A stretch of 5,729 nucleotides of DNA from Frankiales bacterium (GTDB lineage Bacteria > Actinomycetota > Actinomycetes > Mycobacteriales > SCTD01), in contig JAODNQ010000184.1 of the NCBI GenBank assembly GCA_025464695.1, positions 1 to 5,729 on the forward strand. The letters are read 5' to 3'. Made by a program: the position numbers and the translations under genes. Positions 1 to 5,224 of this stretch are shown here, piece by piece. The notes under the pieces were generated by a model. The model was given only the letters and a program-made list of their open reading frames with translations. It searched no databases and was not told the DNA's origin. Each line of letters opens with the position of its first letter. The stretch's first letter is position 1.

Positions 1-315
1 GAGAGCCCCGTCGGTGACGACGAGGCCGTCCTGGGCGACTTCATCACCGACTCCGACAGCCCCGACCCCGTCGCGGCCGTCGAGATGCAGATGATGCAGG
101 GGCAGCTCTCGCAGGTGCTCGCCAGCCTGCCGAGCCGCAGCGCCACCGTCATGCGGATGCGCTTCGGCCTCGACGACGGCCGGGCCCGCACCCTCGACGA
201 GGTCGGCCGCCACCTGGGCCTGACCCGCGAGCGGATCCGTCAGATCGAGCGCGACACCCTGGCCGAGCTGCGCCAGGGCGGCAACGCCGACGCGCTGCGC
301 GAGTTCGTCGCGTAG
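1..315 (+). CDS. RNA polymerase sigma-70 family factor, C-terminal part (5' truncated by window)
   Basis: The last 104 residues of a sigma factor are visible, in frame from base 1; the start lies outside the window. The acidic linker (GDFITDSDS, residues 12-20) is typical of the end of region 3 in actinobacterial HrdB/SigA/SigB proteins. Region 4.1 follows (about 32-62, with MRMRFGLDDG). The region 4.2 helix-turn-helix comes next: TLDEVGRHLGLT at 64-75 and recognition helix RERIRQIER at 76-84, which contacts the -35 element. Group 1 and group 2 factors of this phylum usually end with a KLRHPSRSQVLRDYLD-like tail. Here it is ELRQGGNADALREFVA, and the HTH also differs from the primary factor (GRHLGL where GKVYGV is usual). 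I therefore favour a group 2 (non-essential, stationary-phase or stress type) sigma over the housekeeping one. Family assignment is firm; the subgroup is inferred because regions 1 to 3 are not visible. A hairpin terminator follows. Confidence 0.93.
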   Translation, partial: ESPVGDDEAVLGDFITDSDSPDPVAAVEMQMMQGQLSQVLASLPSRSATVMRMRFGLDDGRARTLDEVGRHLGLTRERIRQIERDTLAELRQGGNADALREFVA

Positions 316-330
316 CACCCGCACCACCGC

Positions 331-366
331 CAGCGGCCGTCGTCCCTCCGGGGGCGGCGGCCGCTG
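331..366 (+). terminator. GC-rich hairpin terminator of the sigma factor gene
   Basis: Arms at 331-346 and 351-366 pair at 14 of 16 positions around a TCCG tetraloop, starting 15 bases after the TAG stop. There is no T-run after it, which is common for actinobacterial terminators. It isolates the sigma gene from the small ORF downstream. Confidence 0.75.
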
Positions 367-382
367 TCGTGCGCGGCCCCGC

Positions 383-398
383 AGCGGGGTAGCGGGGT
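383..398 (+). repeat. Tandem duplication of AGCGGGGT just upstream of the 402 ATG
   Basis: The octamer AGCGGGGT occurs twice head to tail (383-390 and 391-398), ending three bases before the ATG at 402. The junction creates TAGCGG at 390-395, placed like a -10 box (TANNNT, with G for the last T) for a leaderless transcript starting at the ATG. Equally, the G-rich unit could act as a poor ribosome binding site. Which one applies cannot be decided from sequence. Confidence 0.4.
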
Positions 399-401
399 CT
401 C

Positions 402-587
402 ATGGACGCCCGCCTGATCCCGCTGTCCGCCCGGCCGCTCGAGCCCACCCCCGGGCCGCCGCCGCTCGACCCCGCCACGCCCGTCCCGGACGACCCGGGC
501 GAGCTGGACGACCCCGACCTGCTGCCGCCCGCGCCCGTCGAGCCCGGGGTGCCGCTGCCCGCGGAGCCGGAGCCCGAGCCGGTGTAG
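402..587 (+). CDS. Small proline-rich acidic protein of unknown function
   Basis: This is a 61-codon ATG ORF in which every sense codon ends in G or C, as expected for a translated gene in this genome. I do not recognise the family. The product is 21/61 proline with 13 acidic and only two basic residues. It has no hydrophobic segment long enough for a membrane helix and no cysteine. The sequence moves from a less acidic N-terminus (MDARLIPLSARP) through PDDPGELDDPD (29-39) to an AEPEPEPV tail, so it is almost certainly disordered, possibly extended like a polyproline II helix. It stands alone: the sigma gene terminator lies before it, and 67 bases separate it from the next leaderless-type start. 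Because GC-rich DNA easily gives proline-rich false ORFs, expression should not be taken for granted. Confidence 0.55.
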   Translation: MDARLIPLSARPLEPTPGPPPLDPATPVPDDPGELDDPDLLPPAPVEPGVPLPAEPEPEPV

Positions 588-642
588 CCCCGTGTCCGGC
601 CCGTCGCGAGGGCCCTGCTGGCCCGCACCGTCGCCCGTCTGG

Positions 643-655
643 CATGCTTCCGGCG
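643..655 (+). promoter_or_regulatory. Putative -10 element and leaderless transcription/translation start
   Basis: CATGCT at 643-648 occupies positions -12 to -7 if transcription starts at the G of GTG 655. It keeps the A at -11 and T at -7 that matter most in the actinobacterial TANNNT box. No Shine-Dalgarno sequence precedes the GTG, which fits a leaderless mRNA. No clear -35 hexamer is visible. The same geometry (CAGACT, then GTGACC) recurs at 5212-5224. Confidence 0.5.
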
Positions 656-723
656 TGACCACGCCCCGAGCCGCCGCTGCCGTCGCAGCCGCCCTCGGCT
701 GCGCCTGTCGCTGCTGTCGCTGA
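655..723 (+). CDS. Putative cysteine-rich leader peptide (22 aa, leaderless GTG start)
   Basis: The ORF opens with GTGACC directly after a plausible -10 box. It encodes a 22-residue peptide: a Thr/Pro/Arg N-terminus, an alanine-rich middle, and the ending LGCACRCCR before TGA at 721-723. Four of the last seven residues are cysteine (codons at 700, 706, 712 and 715). Leaderless short ORFs ending in cysteine runs are known from mycobacteria as cysteine-responsive attenuators of the genes behind them. Here the peptide ends 70 bases before the GTG of a PIG-L deacetylase, and its Cys codons lie in sequence able to pair with that gene's ribosome binding region. The peptide itself is unlikely to have a function; the act of translating it probably matters. 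Against it: it is very short, its codon use is slightly looser than that of its neighbours (CGA, GCT, GCA and two TGT), and transcription from 655 is only predicted. Confidence 0.6.
   Translation: MTTPRAAAAVAAALGCACRCCR
705..722 (+). repeat. Perfect tandem 9-bp repeat CTGTCGCTG x2 across the Cys codons
   Basis: CTGTCGCTG at 705-713 is repeated exactly at 714-722. The duplication spans the Cys-Arg-Cys / Cys-Arg-stop part of the leader peptide. It supplies two copies of the pairing core CTGTCG, so codon content and RNA pairing come from the same duplication. Confidence 0.8.
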
Positions 724-756
724 CCCTGCCTCTCCGCAGTCCGTCCCCGACAGCCC

Positions 757-774
757 GCAGGCGCGTGCGCCTGC
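757..774 (+). repeat. Perfect 8-bp inverted repeat (hairpin) in the deacetylase leader
   Basis: GCAGGCGC (757-764) and GCGCCTGC (767-774) are exact reverse complements around GT. In RNA the loop would probably open to four bases. It lies 20 bases before GTG 794 and is nested within the longer-range pairing 703-710/780-787. It lacks a U-tail. Confidence 0.6.
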
Positions 775-793
775 CCTCCCGACAGGCCCCGAC

Positions 794-1609
794 GTGTCCG
801 TCCTGCTGCTCCCCCCGCCCGCCCCCGTCGTCGCTCCCCGCGCGGACCTCCGCGGCCGCACCGTCCTCGTCGTGCACGCGCACCCCGACGACGAGGCCAT
901 CTTCACCGGTGCCACGGTCCGGCGGCTGGCCGACCGCGGCGCCCGGGTCGTCCTCGTCACCGCCACCCTCGGCGAGCTCGGCGAGCCGCGCCAGCCGCTG
1001 CCGAAGGGCCGGACCCTCGGCGACGTCCGGCGCGCCGAGCTCGAGCGCTCCGCCGAGCTGCTCGGTGCGGCCCGCCTGGTGCTGCTCGGCCGGCGCGACT
1101 CCGGGCTCGGCGACGGCACCGACCCCCGCGCGCTCGTGCGGGCCGACCTGTCCGCCCTCGCCCGCACCCTCGCCGCCCTGACCGTGCAGGAGTCCGCCGA
1201 GGCGGTCGTGGGCTACGACGCCGACGGCGTGTACGGCCACCCGGACCACGTCGCGGTGCACCTGCTGGCCCGCCACGCCGCCACCCTCGCCGGGGTCACC
1301 TCCTACGACGCGACGGTCGACCGGGAGCACCTGCACTTCGCCGGGCGCCACCTGCTCGACGACGCCGACCCCCGGCAGGGCGGACGCCGCGACTACGGGC
1401 GCGTCACCGCCGAGATCAGCGTGGCGGTCGCGGCGACGCCGGCGGAGCTGGCCGTCAAGCGGGCCGCCCTGCTCGCGCACCCCAGCCAGATCGGCCCGGA
1501 CATGCTCGCCGCGGAGTTCGCCGAGACGTACGAGCTCGAGTGGTACCTCCGGCGCGGCGCGCCCGCCGTGCTCGACGAGCTCGGCAACGCCCACGCCCTC
1601 GCGGGCTGA
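794..1609 (+). CDS. PIG-L/LmbE family zinc N-deacetylase (MshB/Mca-like)
   Basis: This 271-residue cytosolic protein has the whole GlcNAc-PI de-N-acetylase fold signature. AHPDDE at 29-34 contributes metal ligands (H30, D33) and the catalytic base (D32); the second zinc-site motif, YGHPDH at 147-152, gives H149 and H152. Further MshB/Mca-like blocks are RGARVVLVTATLGELGE (48-64), LGRRDSG (98-104) and KRAALLAHPSQI near the C-terminus. Family members hydrolyse N-acetyl groups, or related amides, from sugar-inositol or other amino-sugar conjugates. MshB and Mca do so in mycothiol synthesis and recycling. At 271 aa it is slightly shorter than typical MshB or Mca (about 290-300), so the substrate is left open. 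GTG 794 is the first start codon after the in-frame TGA at 656-658. It has only AGG at 784-786 as ribosome binding site, and this lies in a possible sequestering stem preceded by a Cys-rich leader ORF. The stop lies 9 bases from the convergent neighbour. Confidence 0.92.
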   Translation: MSVLLLPPPAPVVAPRADLRGRTVLVVHAHPDDEAIFTGATVRRLADRGARVVLVTATLGELGEPRQPLPKGRTLGDVRRAELERSAELLGAARLVLLGRRDSGLGDGTDPRALVRADLSALARTLAALTVQESAEAVVGYDADGVYGHPDHVAVHLLARHAATLAGVTSYDATVDREHLHFAGRHLLDDADPRQGGRRDYGRVTAEISVAVAATPAELAVKRAALLAHPSQIGPDMLAAEFAETYELEWYLRRGAPAVLDELGNAHALAG

Positions 1610-1618
1610 CCGGCCGAC

Positions 1619-2992
1619 TCAGCTCCAGCCGCCGCCCGCGGAGCGCAGCGGCAACCGGACCTGCTCGGCTCCCGCCGTCCGCTGCGCCTCCAGCAGCAGC
1701 TGGGCCTCGCGTCCGCGCCGCGGCGTCGCCGGGACCGCGCCGAGCGCCCGGCAGCGGGCCGCGGACGCGGCCGTCGTCGTCGGGGCCGTCACGCGCCAGG
1801 TGCCGGTCGACGTCCTGCAGGCTGCCGGCAGGAGCGGTCCGCAGGGGCCCGAGGTCCAGCGGCCGTCGCTGCTGCGCTGCACCGCGCAGTCGCCCTCCGC
1901 GCCGTCGACCTCGCCGGGCGCGAAGCTCCAGACCAGCGCCGCGAGGCGCCCGTCGGTGGGCAGGAGCTGGTCGAACCCGAACAGGTCGACCCCGCACCGC
2001 ACGGCCGCGGCCGTCGTCCCCGGCGTCAGGCCGTCGTCGACGCTGGACGCCCCCACCGGCTCGCCCGCCGCGCTGACGACCGTGGAGTCCTCGAAGTACC
2101 GCAGGAACACGCCGTCGTCCCGCACCGGGTCGTGTCCCCCGCACCGCGGGTACCCGCCGTAGCCCAGCGGCCGCTCCTCGGTCTTCGGGCGGTAGCGGAA
2201 GACCTGCGCGCCCCAGGCGCTGCCCGTCCCGCAGCCGCTCATGACGAACGCCTGCTTCCCGGTTGCGCGGACCTGCGACCGGGTGAGGTCCTGCGGCAGG
2301 TCGCTGCAGGGGGCGAGCCCGCGGTCGGCAGGCCGGTAGAGGCGGTCGCCGAGCACGTCCCGCAGGACGGCGGCGCCGGCGTCGTAGCCCGCCGCGCCGT
2401 CCAGGTGGTCCTCGACGTACAGGAGCACGACCTCGCGGGGGTGCGCGTCCAGCCAGCCCGCGACGTCGGTCAAGCGCTCGCGCAGCGTGCGCTCCGTGGT
2501 GCAGCCCTCGTGCGCCGCCTCGCCGTGGCACACCACCGGCGCCGGCGCCCCGCCCGCCGACGCCGACGGCCACCAGTGGACGTCGACCTCCAGGCTGCGG
2601 ACGTCGACCTCGAGCTGGTCGGTCAGCGAGAGCTGCTGGTTGCTGTCGCTGTGGGACAGCGTGGGGCGCTCGCTGACGCTGTTGAAGGAGTTGTGGGTGC
2701 CGACCCAGCTGCTGGTGCGCAGCGGCAGGTCGTCGCCGAGCCGCGACTGCAGCGCGAGGGCCCGGTGCACCTCGCTCCCCCGGTAGGCGGCGAGGTCCTG
2801 TGCGTGCGCTCCCGGCAGCGCGCTGCAGGCCTCCCCCTGCGCGAGCTCACGGCGGCAGACGCCGGCGACCGACTCCGCAGCCTTGCCGACGAGCCGCCCG
2901 AGGGCCTCGTCGGGACCGGCCGCGGCGGCCGCCGGCAGCAGCGGGACCGCGGCGAGCAGCAGGGCGGCGGCGAGCAGCGAGCGGGTGCGCAT
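1619..2992 (-). CDS. Exported PI-PLC-like phosphodiesterase with C-terminal lectin-like tail
   Basis: This 457-residue protein begins with a signal peptide: MRTR, a hydrophobic Leu/Ala/Val core over about 5-20, and an alanine-rich cleavage region near 25. The PI-PLC X-like domain follows. WVGTHNSFNS (96-105) gives the first catalytic His (H100). DVRSLEVDVHW (130-140) has R132 where phosphatidylinositol-specific phospholipases keep an active-site Arg. VCHG (154-157) gives the second His (H156), and VVLLYVEDHLDG (188-199) is the next strand. GVDLFGFDQLLP (334-345) and LVWSFAPGE (353-361) complete the barrel. Known members cleave phosphoinositides or inositol-linked lipids by acid-base catalysis with the two His. 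From about 388 the pattern ACR..TGTWRVT and later GREAQLLLEAQ resembles a C-type lectin-like tail, a weaker call. Twelve cysteines suit disulfides in an exported protein. No good ribosome binding site precedes ATG 2992 (GAAG at 3004-3001 is the best). The real substrate is unknown. Confidence 0.85.
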   Translation of the reverse strand: MRTRSLLAAALLLAAVPLLPAAAAAGPDEALGRLVGKAAESVAGVCRRELAQGEACSALPGAHAQDLAAYRGSEVHRALALQSRLGDDLPLRTSSWVGTHNSFNSVSERPTLSHSDSNQQLSLTDQLEVDVRSLEVDVHWWPSASAGGAPAPVVCHGEAAHEGCTTERTLRERLTDVAGWLDAHPREVVLLYVEDHLDGAAGYDAGAAVLRDVLGDRLYRPADRGLAPCSDLPQDLTRSQVRATGKQAFVMSGCGTGSAWGAQVFRYRPKTEERPLGYGGYPRCGGHDPVRDDGVFLRYFEDSTVVSAAGEPVGASSVDDGLTPGTTAAAVRCGVDLFGFDQLLPTDGRLAALVWSFAPGEVDGAEGDCAVQRSSDGRWTSGPCGPLLPAACRTSTGTWRVTAPTTTAASAARCRALGAVPATPRRGREAQLLLEAQRTAGAEQVRLPLRSAGGGWS

Positions 2993-3038
2993 GCGGAGTG
3001 CTTCGACAGCGGGACAGCGGCACCTGCCGACCCGGTGA

Positions 3039-3044
3039 GAGGAT
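3039..3044 (+). promoter_or_regulatory. Possible -10 box (GAGGAT) for the dienelactone hydrolase gene
   Basis: GAGGAT at 3039-3044 resembles an actinobacterial -10 box and would give a 5' UTR of about 28 bases before GTG 3079. No convincing -35 is seen. The 86-base gap 2993-3078 must also hold the promoter of the divergent PI-PLC gene, for which I found no clear box. Confidence 0.25.
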
Positions 3045-3078
3045 CGGGTGTTCCCTTCCGTGCTCCGAGAGGCTCCCC

Positions 3079-3786
3079 GTGTCCGACGACACCACCAGCG
3101 CGTCCCGCCAGAACACCACCTTCCCGAGCGGCTCCGGCAGCGCCCACGGCTACCTCGCCCTCCCCGAGAGCGGCAGCGGCCCGGGCGTGATCGTCATCCA
3201 GGAGTGGTGGGGCCTGACGGACCACATCGCCGACGTCAGCGACCGGCTGGCGAAGGAGGGCTTCGTCGTCCTGGCGCCCGACCTGTTCGGCGGCAAGACC
3301 GCCCACGACGCCGACGAGGCCGGCGCGCTCATGATGTCGCTGCCCGTGGACCAGGCGGCCAAGGACCTCGGCGGCGCCGTCGACTTCCTGCTCGCCCACG
3401 AGGCGGTCACCTCCGCGAAGGTCGGCGCCGTCGGCTTCTGCATGGGCGGCGGCTTCGTGCTGCTGCTCGCCGCGCAGCAGGGCGACAAGGTCGGCGCCGC
3501 GGTGCCGTTCTACGGCGTCGGGCCGGCCGTGCCGCAGGAGTACGCGGGCATCACCGCGAAGGTGCTCGGGCACTACGGCGAGCGCGACGACTTCTACCCG
3601 GCCGACCAGGCCCGGGCGCAGGAGCAGCAGATCCGCACCGAGTCCGGTGCCGACGTCACGTTCCACTACTACGACGCGGCGCACGCCTTCCACAACGACG
3701 AGGACACCCTCGGCACGTACAGCCCCGACGACGCCGGGCTCGCCTGGCAGCGCACGGTGGACTTCCTCCACAGCACGCTGGGCTGA
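3079..3786 (+). CDS. Dienelactone hydrolase family alpha/beta hydrolase
   Basis: This is a 235-residue cytosolic hydrolase. The nucleophile is Cys121 in GFCMGG (119-124) rather than the serine of most alpha/beta hydrolases. The acid is Asp170 or Asp171 in GERDDFYP (167-174), and the His is H202 in AHAFHND (201-207). E42 in QEWWG matches the Glu that holds the Cys in carboxymethylenebutenolidase. The numbering nearly coincides with the well-studied Pseudomonas enzyme (Cys123, Asp171, His202), and full length is normal for the family. Known members open the lactone of dienelactones in the chlorocatechol pathway, but many actinobacterial paralogues have no aromatic-degradation neighbours, as here, and their substrates are unknown. 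The GTG at 3079 is chosen because GAGAGG (3067-3072) precedes it by six bases and homology begins soon after. The frame stays open back to an ATG at 2800, but that extension is Arg/Ala/Pro-rich and lies antisense to the PI-PLC signal region. A strong terminator follows the stop. Confidence 0.94.
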   Translation: MSDDTTSASRQNTTFPSGSGSAHGYLALPESGSGPGVIVIQEWWGLTDHIADVSDRLAKEGFVVLAPDLFGGKTAHDADEAGALMMSLPVDQAAKDLGGAVDFLLAHEAVTSAKVGAVGFCMGGGFVLLLAAQQGDKVGAAVPFYGVGPAVPQEYAGITAKVLGHYGERDDFYPADQARAQEQQIRTESGADVTFHYYDAAHAFHNDEDTLGTYSPDDAGLAWQRTVDFLHSTLG

Positions 3787-3801
3787 CCTCTCCCACGACG
3801 A

Positions 3802-3838
3802 CGACGGCCCCCGCTCCGGGCAGGAGCGGGGGCCGTCG
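3802..3838. terminator. Bidirectional intrinsic-type terminator between convergent genes
   Basis: A perfect 16-bp stem (3802-3817 with 3823-3838) encloses the five-base loop GGGCA. It starts 15 bases after the dienelactone hydrolase stop and lies 11 bases beyond the stop of the minus-strand DUF349 gene, so it can serve both. There are no long T-runs on either side, as is usual in this phylum. Confidence 0.88.
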
Positions 3839-3849
3839 GCCGTGCGGGG

Positions 3850-5100
3850 TCAGGAGTCGGCGCGGACCCAGGCGGTCGTGGCCTTCTTGCGGGAGCCGCC
3901 CGACGCCGCCTGCGCGGCTGCGGCGCCACCGGCGGCGCTGAGCCACTCGCGCTGCGTCGCCAGCTGCGTCTCGAGGTCGCGGGTGGGCCGGCCCGCGGCC
4001 TGCGCCTTGGCCAGCTTCTCCTCGAGCTCGGCGACCCGCTCGCGCAGCTTCACCGTGAACGAGCTCTCGACGTGCTTCGGCGCGGCGCTGCCGGCCGAGC
4101 GGACCTTGTCCTCGACGGCGGCCATCCGGTCCTCGAGCGAGCGCATGACGTCGCGCGGGACCTTGCCGGCGGCCTCCCAGCGGTCCTGGAGGACCTTGAG
4201 CCGGGCCCGGGCCTTCTCGAGCCCCTGCTCGGGGTCGATCTGCTCGGCCTCGGCCAGGATCTGCTCCTTGACCGTCTGGTTGCCGCGGAACTCCTCGTCC
4301 TGCGCGGCGAACTGCGCGTTGCGGCCCTGGAAGAAGACGTCCTGGGCGGCCTTGAACTGCTGCCAGAGCGTGTCCTCGACCTCGCGCGGCGCGCGGCCGG
4401 CGGTCTTCCAGTCCGACATCAGCTGCTTGAACTTCTCGGCCGTGGTCTTCCACTCGGTCGAGCCCGACAGCGCCTCGGCCTGCTTGACGAGGGCCTCCTT
4501 GCGCTGCTTGGAGACCTCCCGCTGCTGCTCGAGGGCGCCGAAGTGGGCGGTGCGTCGCTCGGTGAAGCGCTTCCGAGCGGCCGCGACGCGCTGCCAGAGC
4601 TCGTCGTCGGCCTTGCGGTCGACGCCGGAGATCTTCTTCCAGTCCTCGCCCAGGGTGCGCAGGCGCTCGCCTGCGGTCTTCCAGTCCGAGCTGCCGGCGA
4701 GAGCCTCGGCCTCCTCGGCGAGGACGGTCTTCTGCGCGACCGCGGCGACCTTCTCCTCGGCCCGCTGGGCCTTGGCGGCCTCCGCGGCCTCGGCGGTCTT
4801 CTCGACCAGCGCGTCGACCCGGCGCTCCAGGGAGGCGAGGTCGCCGACGGCCGCGGCCTCGGGGACCTGCTGCTTGAGCCGGGCCGCGCTGGTCGCGACC
4901 TGCCGCGGGTCGCCGACGCCCGAGCGCAGGCGCTGCTCGAGCAGCTGCACCTCCGTGGCCATCTGCTCGTACCGCCGCACGAAGTGGGCGAGGCCCTCCT
5001 CCGGCGCACCGGCGTGCCACGACCCGACGGCTCGCTCGCCGCCCTCCGCGGTCTTGACGTACACGGTGCCGTCCTCGGCCACCCGGCCCCACTCGCTCAT
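3850..5100 (-). CDS. DUF349 repeat-containing coiled-coil protein
   Basis: This 416-residue protein has three recognisable DUF349 repeats, each with a W..AG/W..I pattern followed by an LW..F-type helix. They lie at about 138-182 (SSDWKTAGERLRTLGEDWKK, then DELWQRVAAARKRF), 215-262 (TEWKTTAEKFKQLMSDWKTA, then DTLWQQFKAAQDVF) and 292-332 (shorter and more divergent). An N-terminal cap (1-45, EWGRVAEDGTVYVKT) is followed by Ala/Glu-rich heptads (45-130). A second coiled coil (350-387, LRERVAELEEKLAKAQ) leads to a basic, low-complexity tail with GGSRKKATTAWVRADS. There is no signal peptide or membrane segment, so it is cytosolic. The molecular function of DUF349 proteins is not established; the helical repeats suggest a scaffold or binding role. 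ATG 5100 is preceded by GGGAG (5109-5105) at a spacing of four bases, supporting this start. It is transcribed alone towards the shared terminator at 3802-3838. Confidence 0.93.
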   Translation of the reverse strand: MSEWGRVAEDGTVYVKTAEGGERAVGSWHAGAPEEGLAHFVRRYEQMATEVQLLEQRLRSGVGDPRQVATSAARLKQQVPEAAAVGDLASLERRVDALVEKTAEAAEAAKAQRAEEKVAAVAQKTVLAEEAEALAGSSDWKTAGERLRTLGEDWKKISGVDRKADDELWQRVAAARKRFTERRTAHFGALEQQREVSKQRKEALVKQAEALSGSTEWKTTAEKFKQLMSDWKTAGRAPREVEDTLWQQFKAAQDVFFQGRNAQFAAQDEEFRGNQTVKEQILAEAEQIDPEQGLEKARARLKVLQDRWEAAGKVPRDVMRSLEDRMAAVEDKVRSAGSAAPKHVESSFTVKLRERVAELEEKLAKAQAAGRPTRDLETQLATQREWLSAAGGAAAAQAASGGSRKKATTAWVRADS

Positions 5101-5156
5101 GCCACTCCCAGATCCCCTGTGCTCGGCCGAGTGCCCTCGGCGAGCGTGTCGCGACC

Positions 5157-5162
5157 ATCCTC
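5157..5162 (-). promoter_or_regulatory. Possible -10 box (GAGGAT) for the DUF349 gene
   Basis: Read on the minus strand, 5162-5157 is GAGGAT, about 56 bases before the ATG at 5100. It would give a leader of roughly 50 bases, which contains the palindrome CTCGGCCGAG at 5122-5131. No -35 is evident; this is a weak call. Confidence 0.25.
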
Positions 5163-5211
5163 GCGCATCGGGCGGCGGGCCGGGCGCGGTGCACCGCCGA
5201 GGACGGGCCCG

Positions 5212-5224
5212 CAGACTGTCCCGG
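5212..5224 (+). promoter_or_regulatory. Putative -10 element and leaderless start for the 5224 small ORF
   Basis: CAGACT at 5212-5217 sits at -12 to -7 relative to the G of GTG 5224, with A at -11 and T at -7. It matches the geometry of CATGCT before GTG 655. No Shine-Dalgarno sequence is present. It lies in the 123-base region between the divergent DUF349 gene and this ORF. Confidence 0.45.

Larger units (their letters stand above)
703..796 (+). promoter_or_regulatory. Candidate cysteine attenuator leader: alternative pairings that can hide the deacetylase start
   Basis: CTGTCG occurs at 705-710 and 714-719 inside the Cys codons. Its complement CGACAG occurs at 748-753 and 780-785. The two best pairings are 703-710 with 780-787 (8 bp, perfect) and 713-719 with 748-754 (7 bp, perfect). 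Between them sits a perfect 8-bp hairpin at 757-774 with a 2-base loop. The 780-787 arm contains AGG (784-786), the only Shine-Dalgarno-like bases before GTG 794, at a 7-base spacing. I infer that a ribosome stalled on the first Cys codons would mask the first CTGTCG copy and leave the start open, whereas normal termination would let 703-710 close over it. No U-tract is present, so control of translation is more likely than classical transcription termination. Confidence 0.5.

Noticed and set aside
610..624. Short GGGCC/GGCCC hairpin after the 61-codon ORF
   Set aside because: Five base pairs with no T-tail is not distinctive at this base composition.
655..794. The Cys-rich ORF as the true N-terminus of the deacetylase, split by a frameshift
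   Set aside because: The intervening frame gives no family-like sequence, the deacetylase is already complete from residue 1, and its fold begins at about residue 23. A leader peptide explains the layout better.
765..1181. A 138-codon GTG ORF overlapping the deacetylase in another frame
   Set aside because: It is a Ser/Pro-rich shadow with no recognisable motif. The overlapping frame carries the complete HPDDE and HPDH signatures.
149..1594. A 481-codon minus-strand open frame across the sigma tail, small ORFs and deacetylase
   Set aside because: It is a Gly/Arg/Ala-rich shadow of high GC3 on the opposite strand. It crosses a terminator and two well-supported plus-strand genes.
1455..2573. 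A 372-codon minus-strand frame overlapping the PI-PLC gene
   Set aside because: It is an Arg/Gly/Ala-rich frame-shifted version of the 1619-2992 gene, which alone has a signal peptide and catalytic motifs.
2800..3078. An N-terminal extension of the dienelactone hydrolase to an in-frame ATG at 2800 (328 aa in total)
   Set aside because: The added residues are Arg/Ala/Pro-rich without homology and lie antisense to the PI-PLC 5' end. GTG 3079 has a good GAGAGG site and gives the normal family length.
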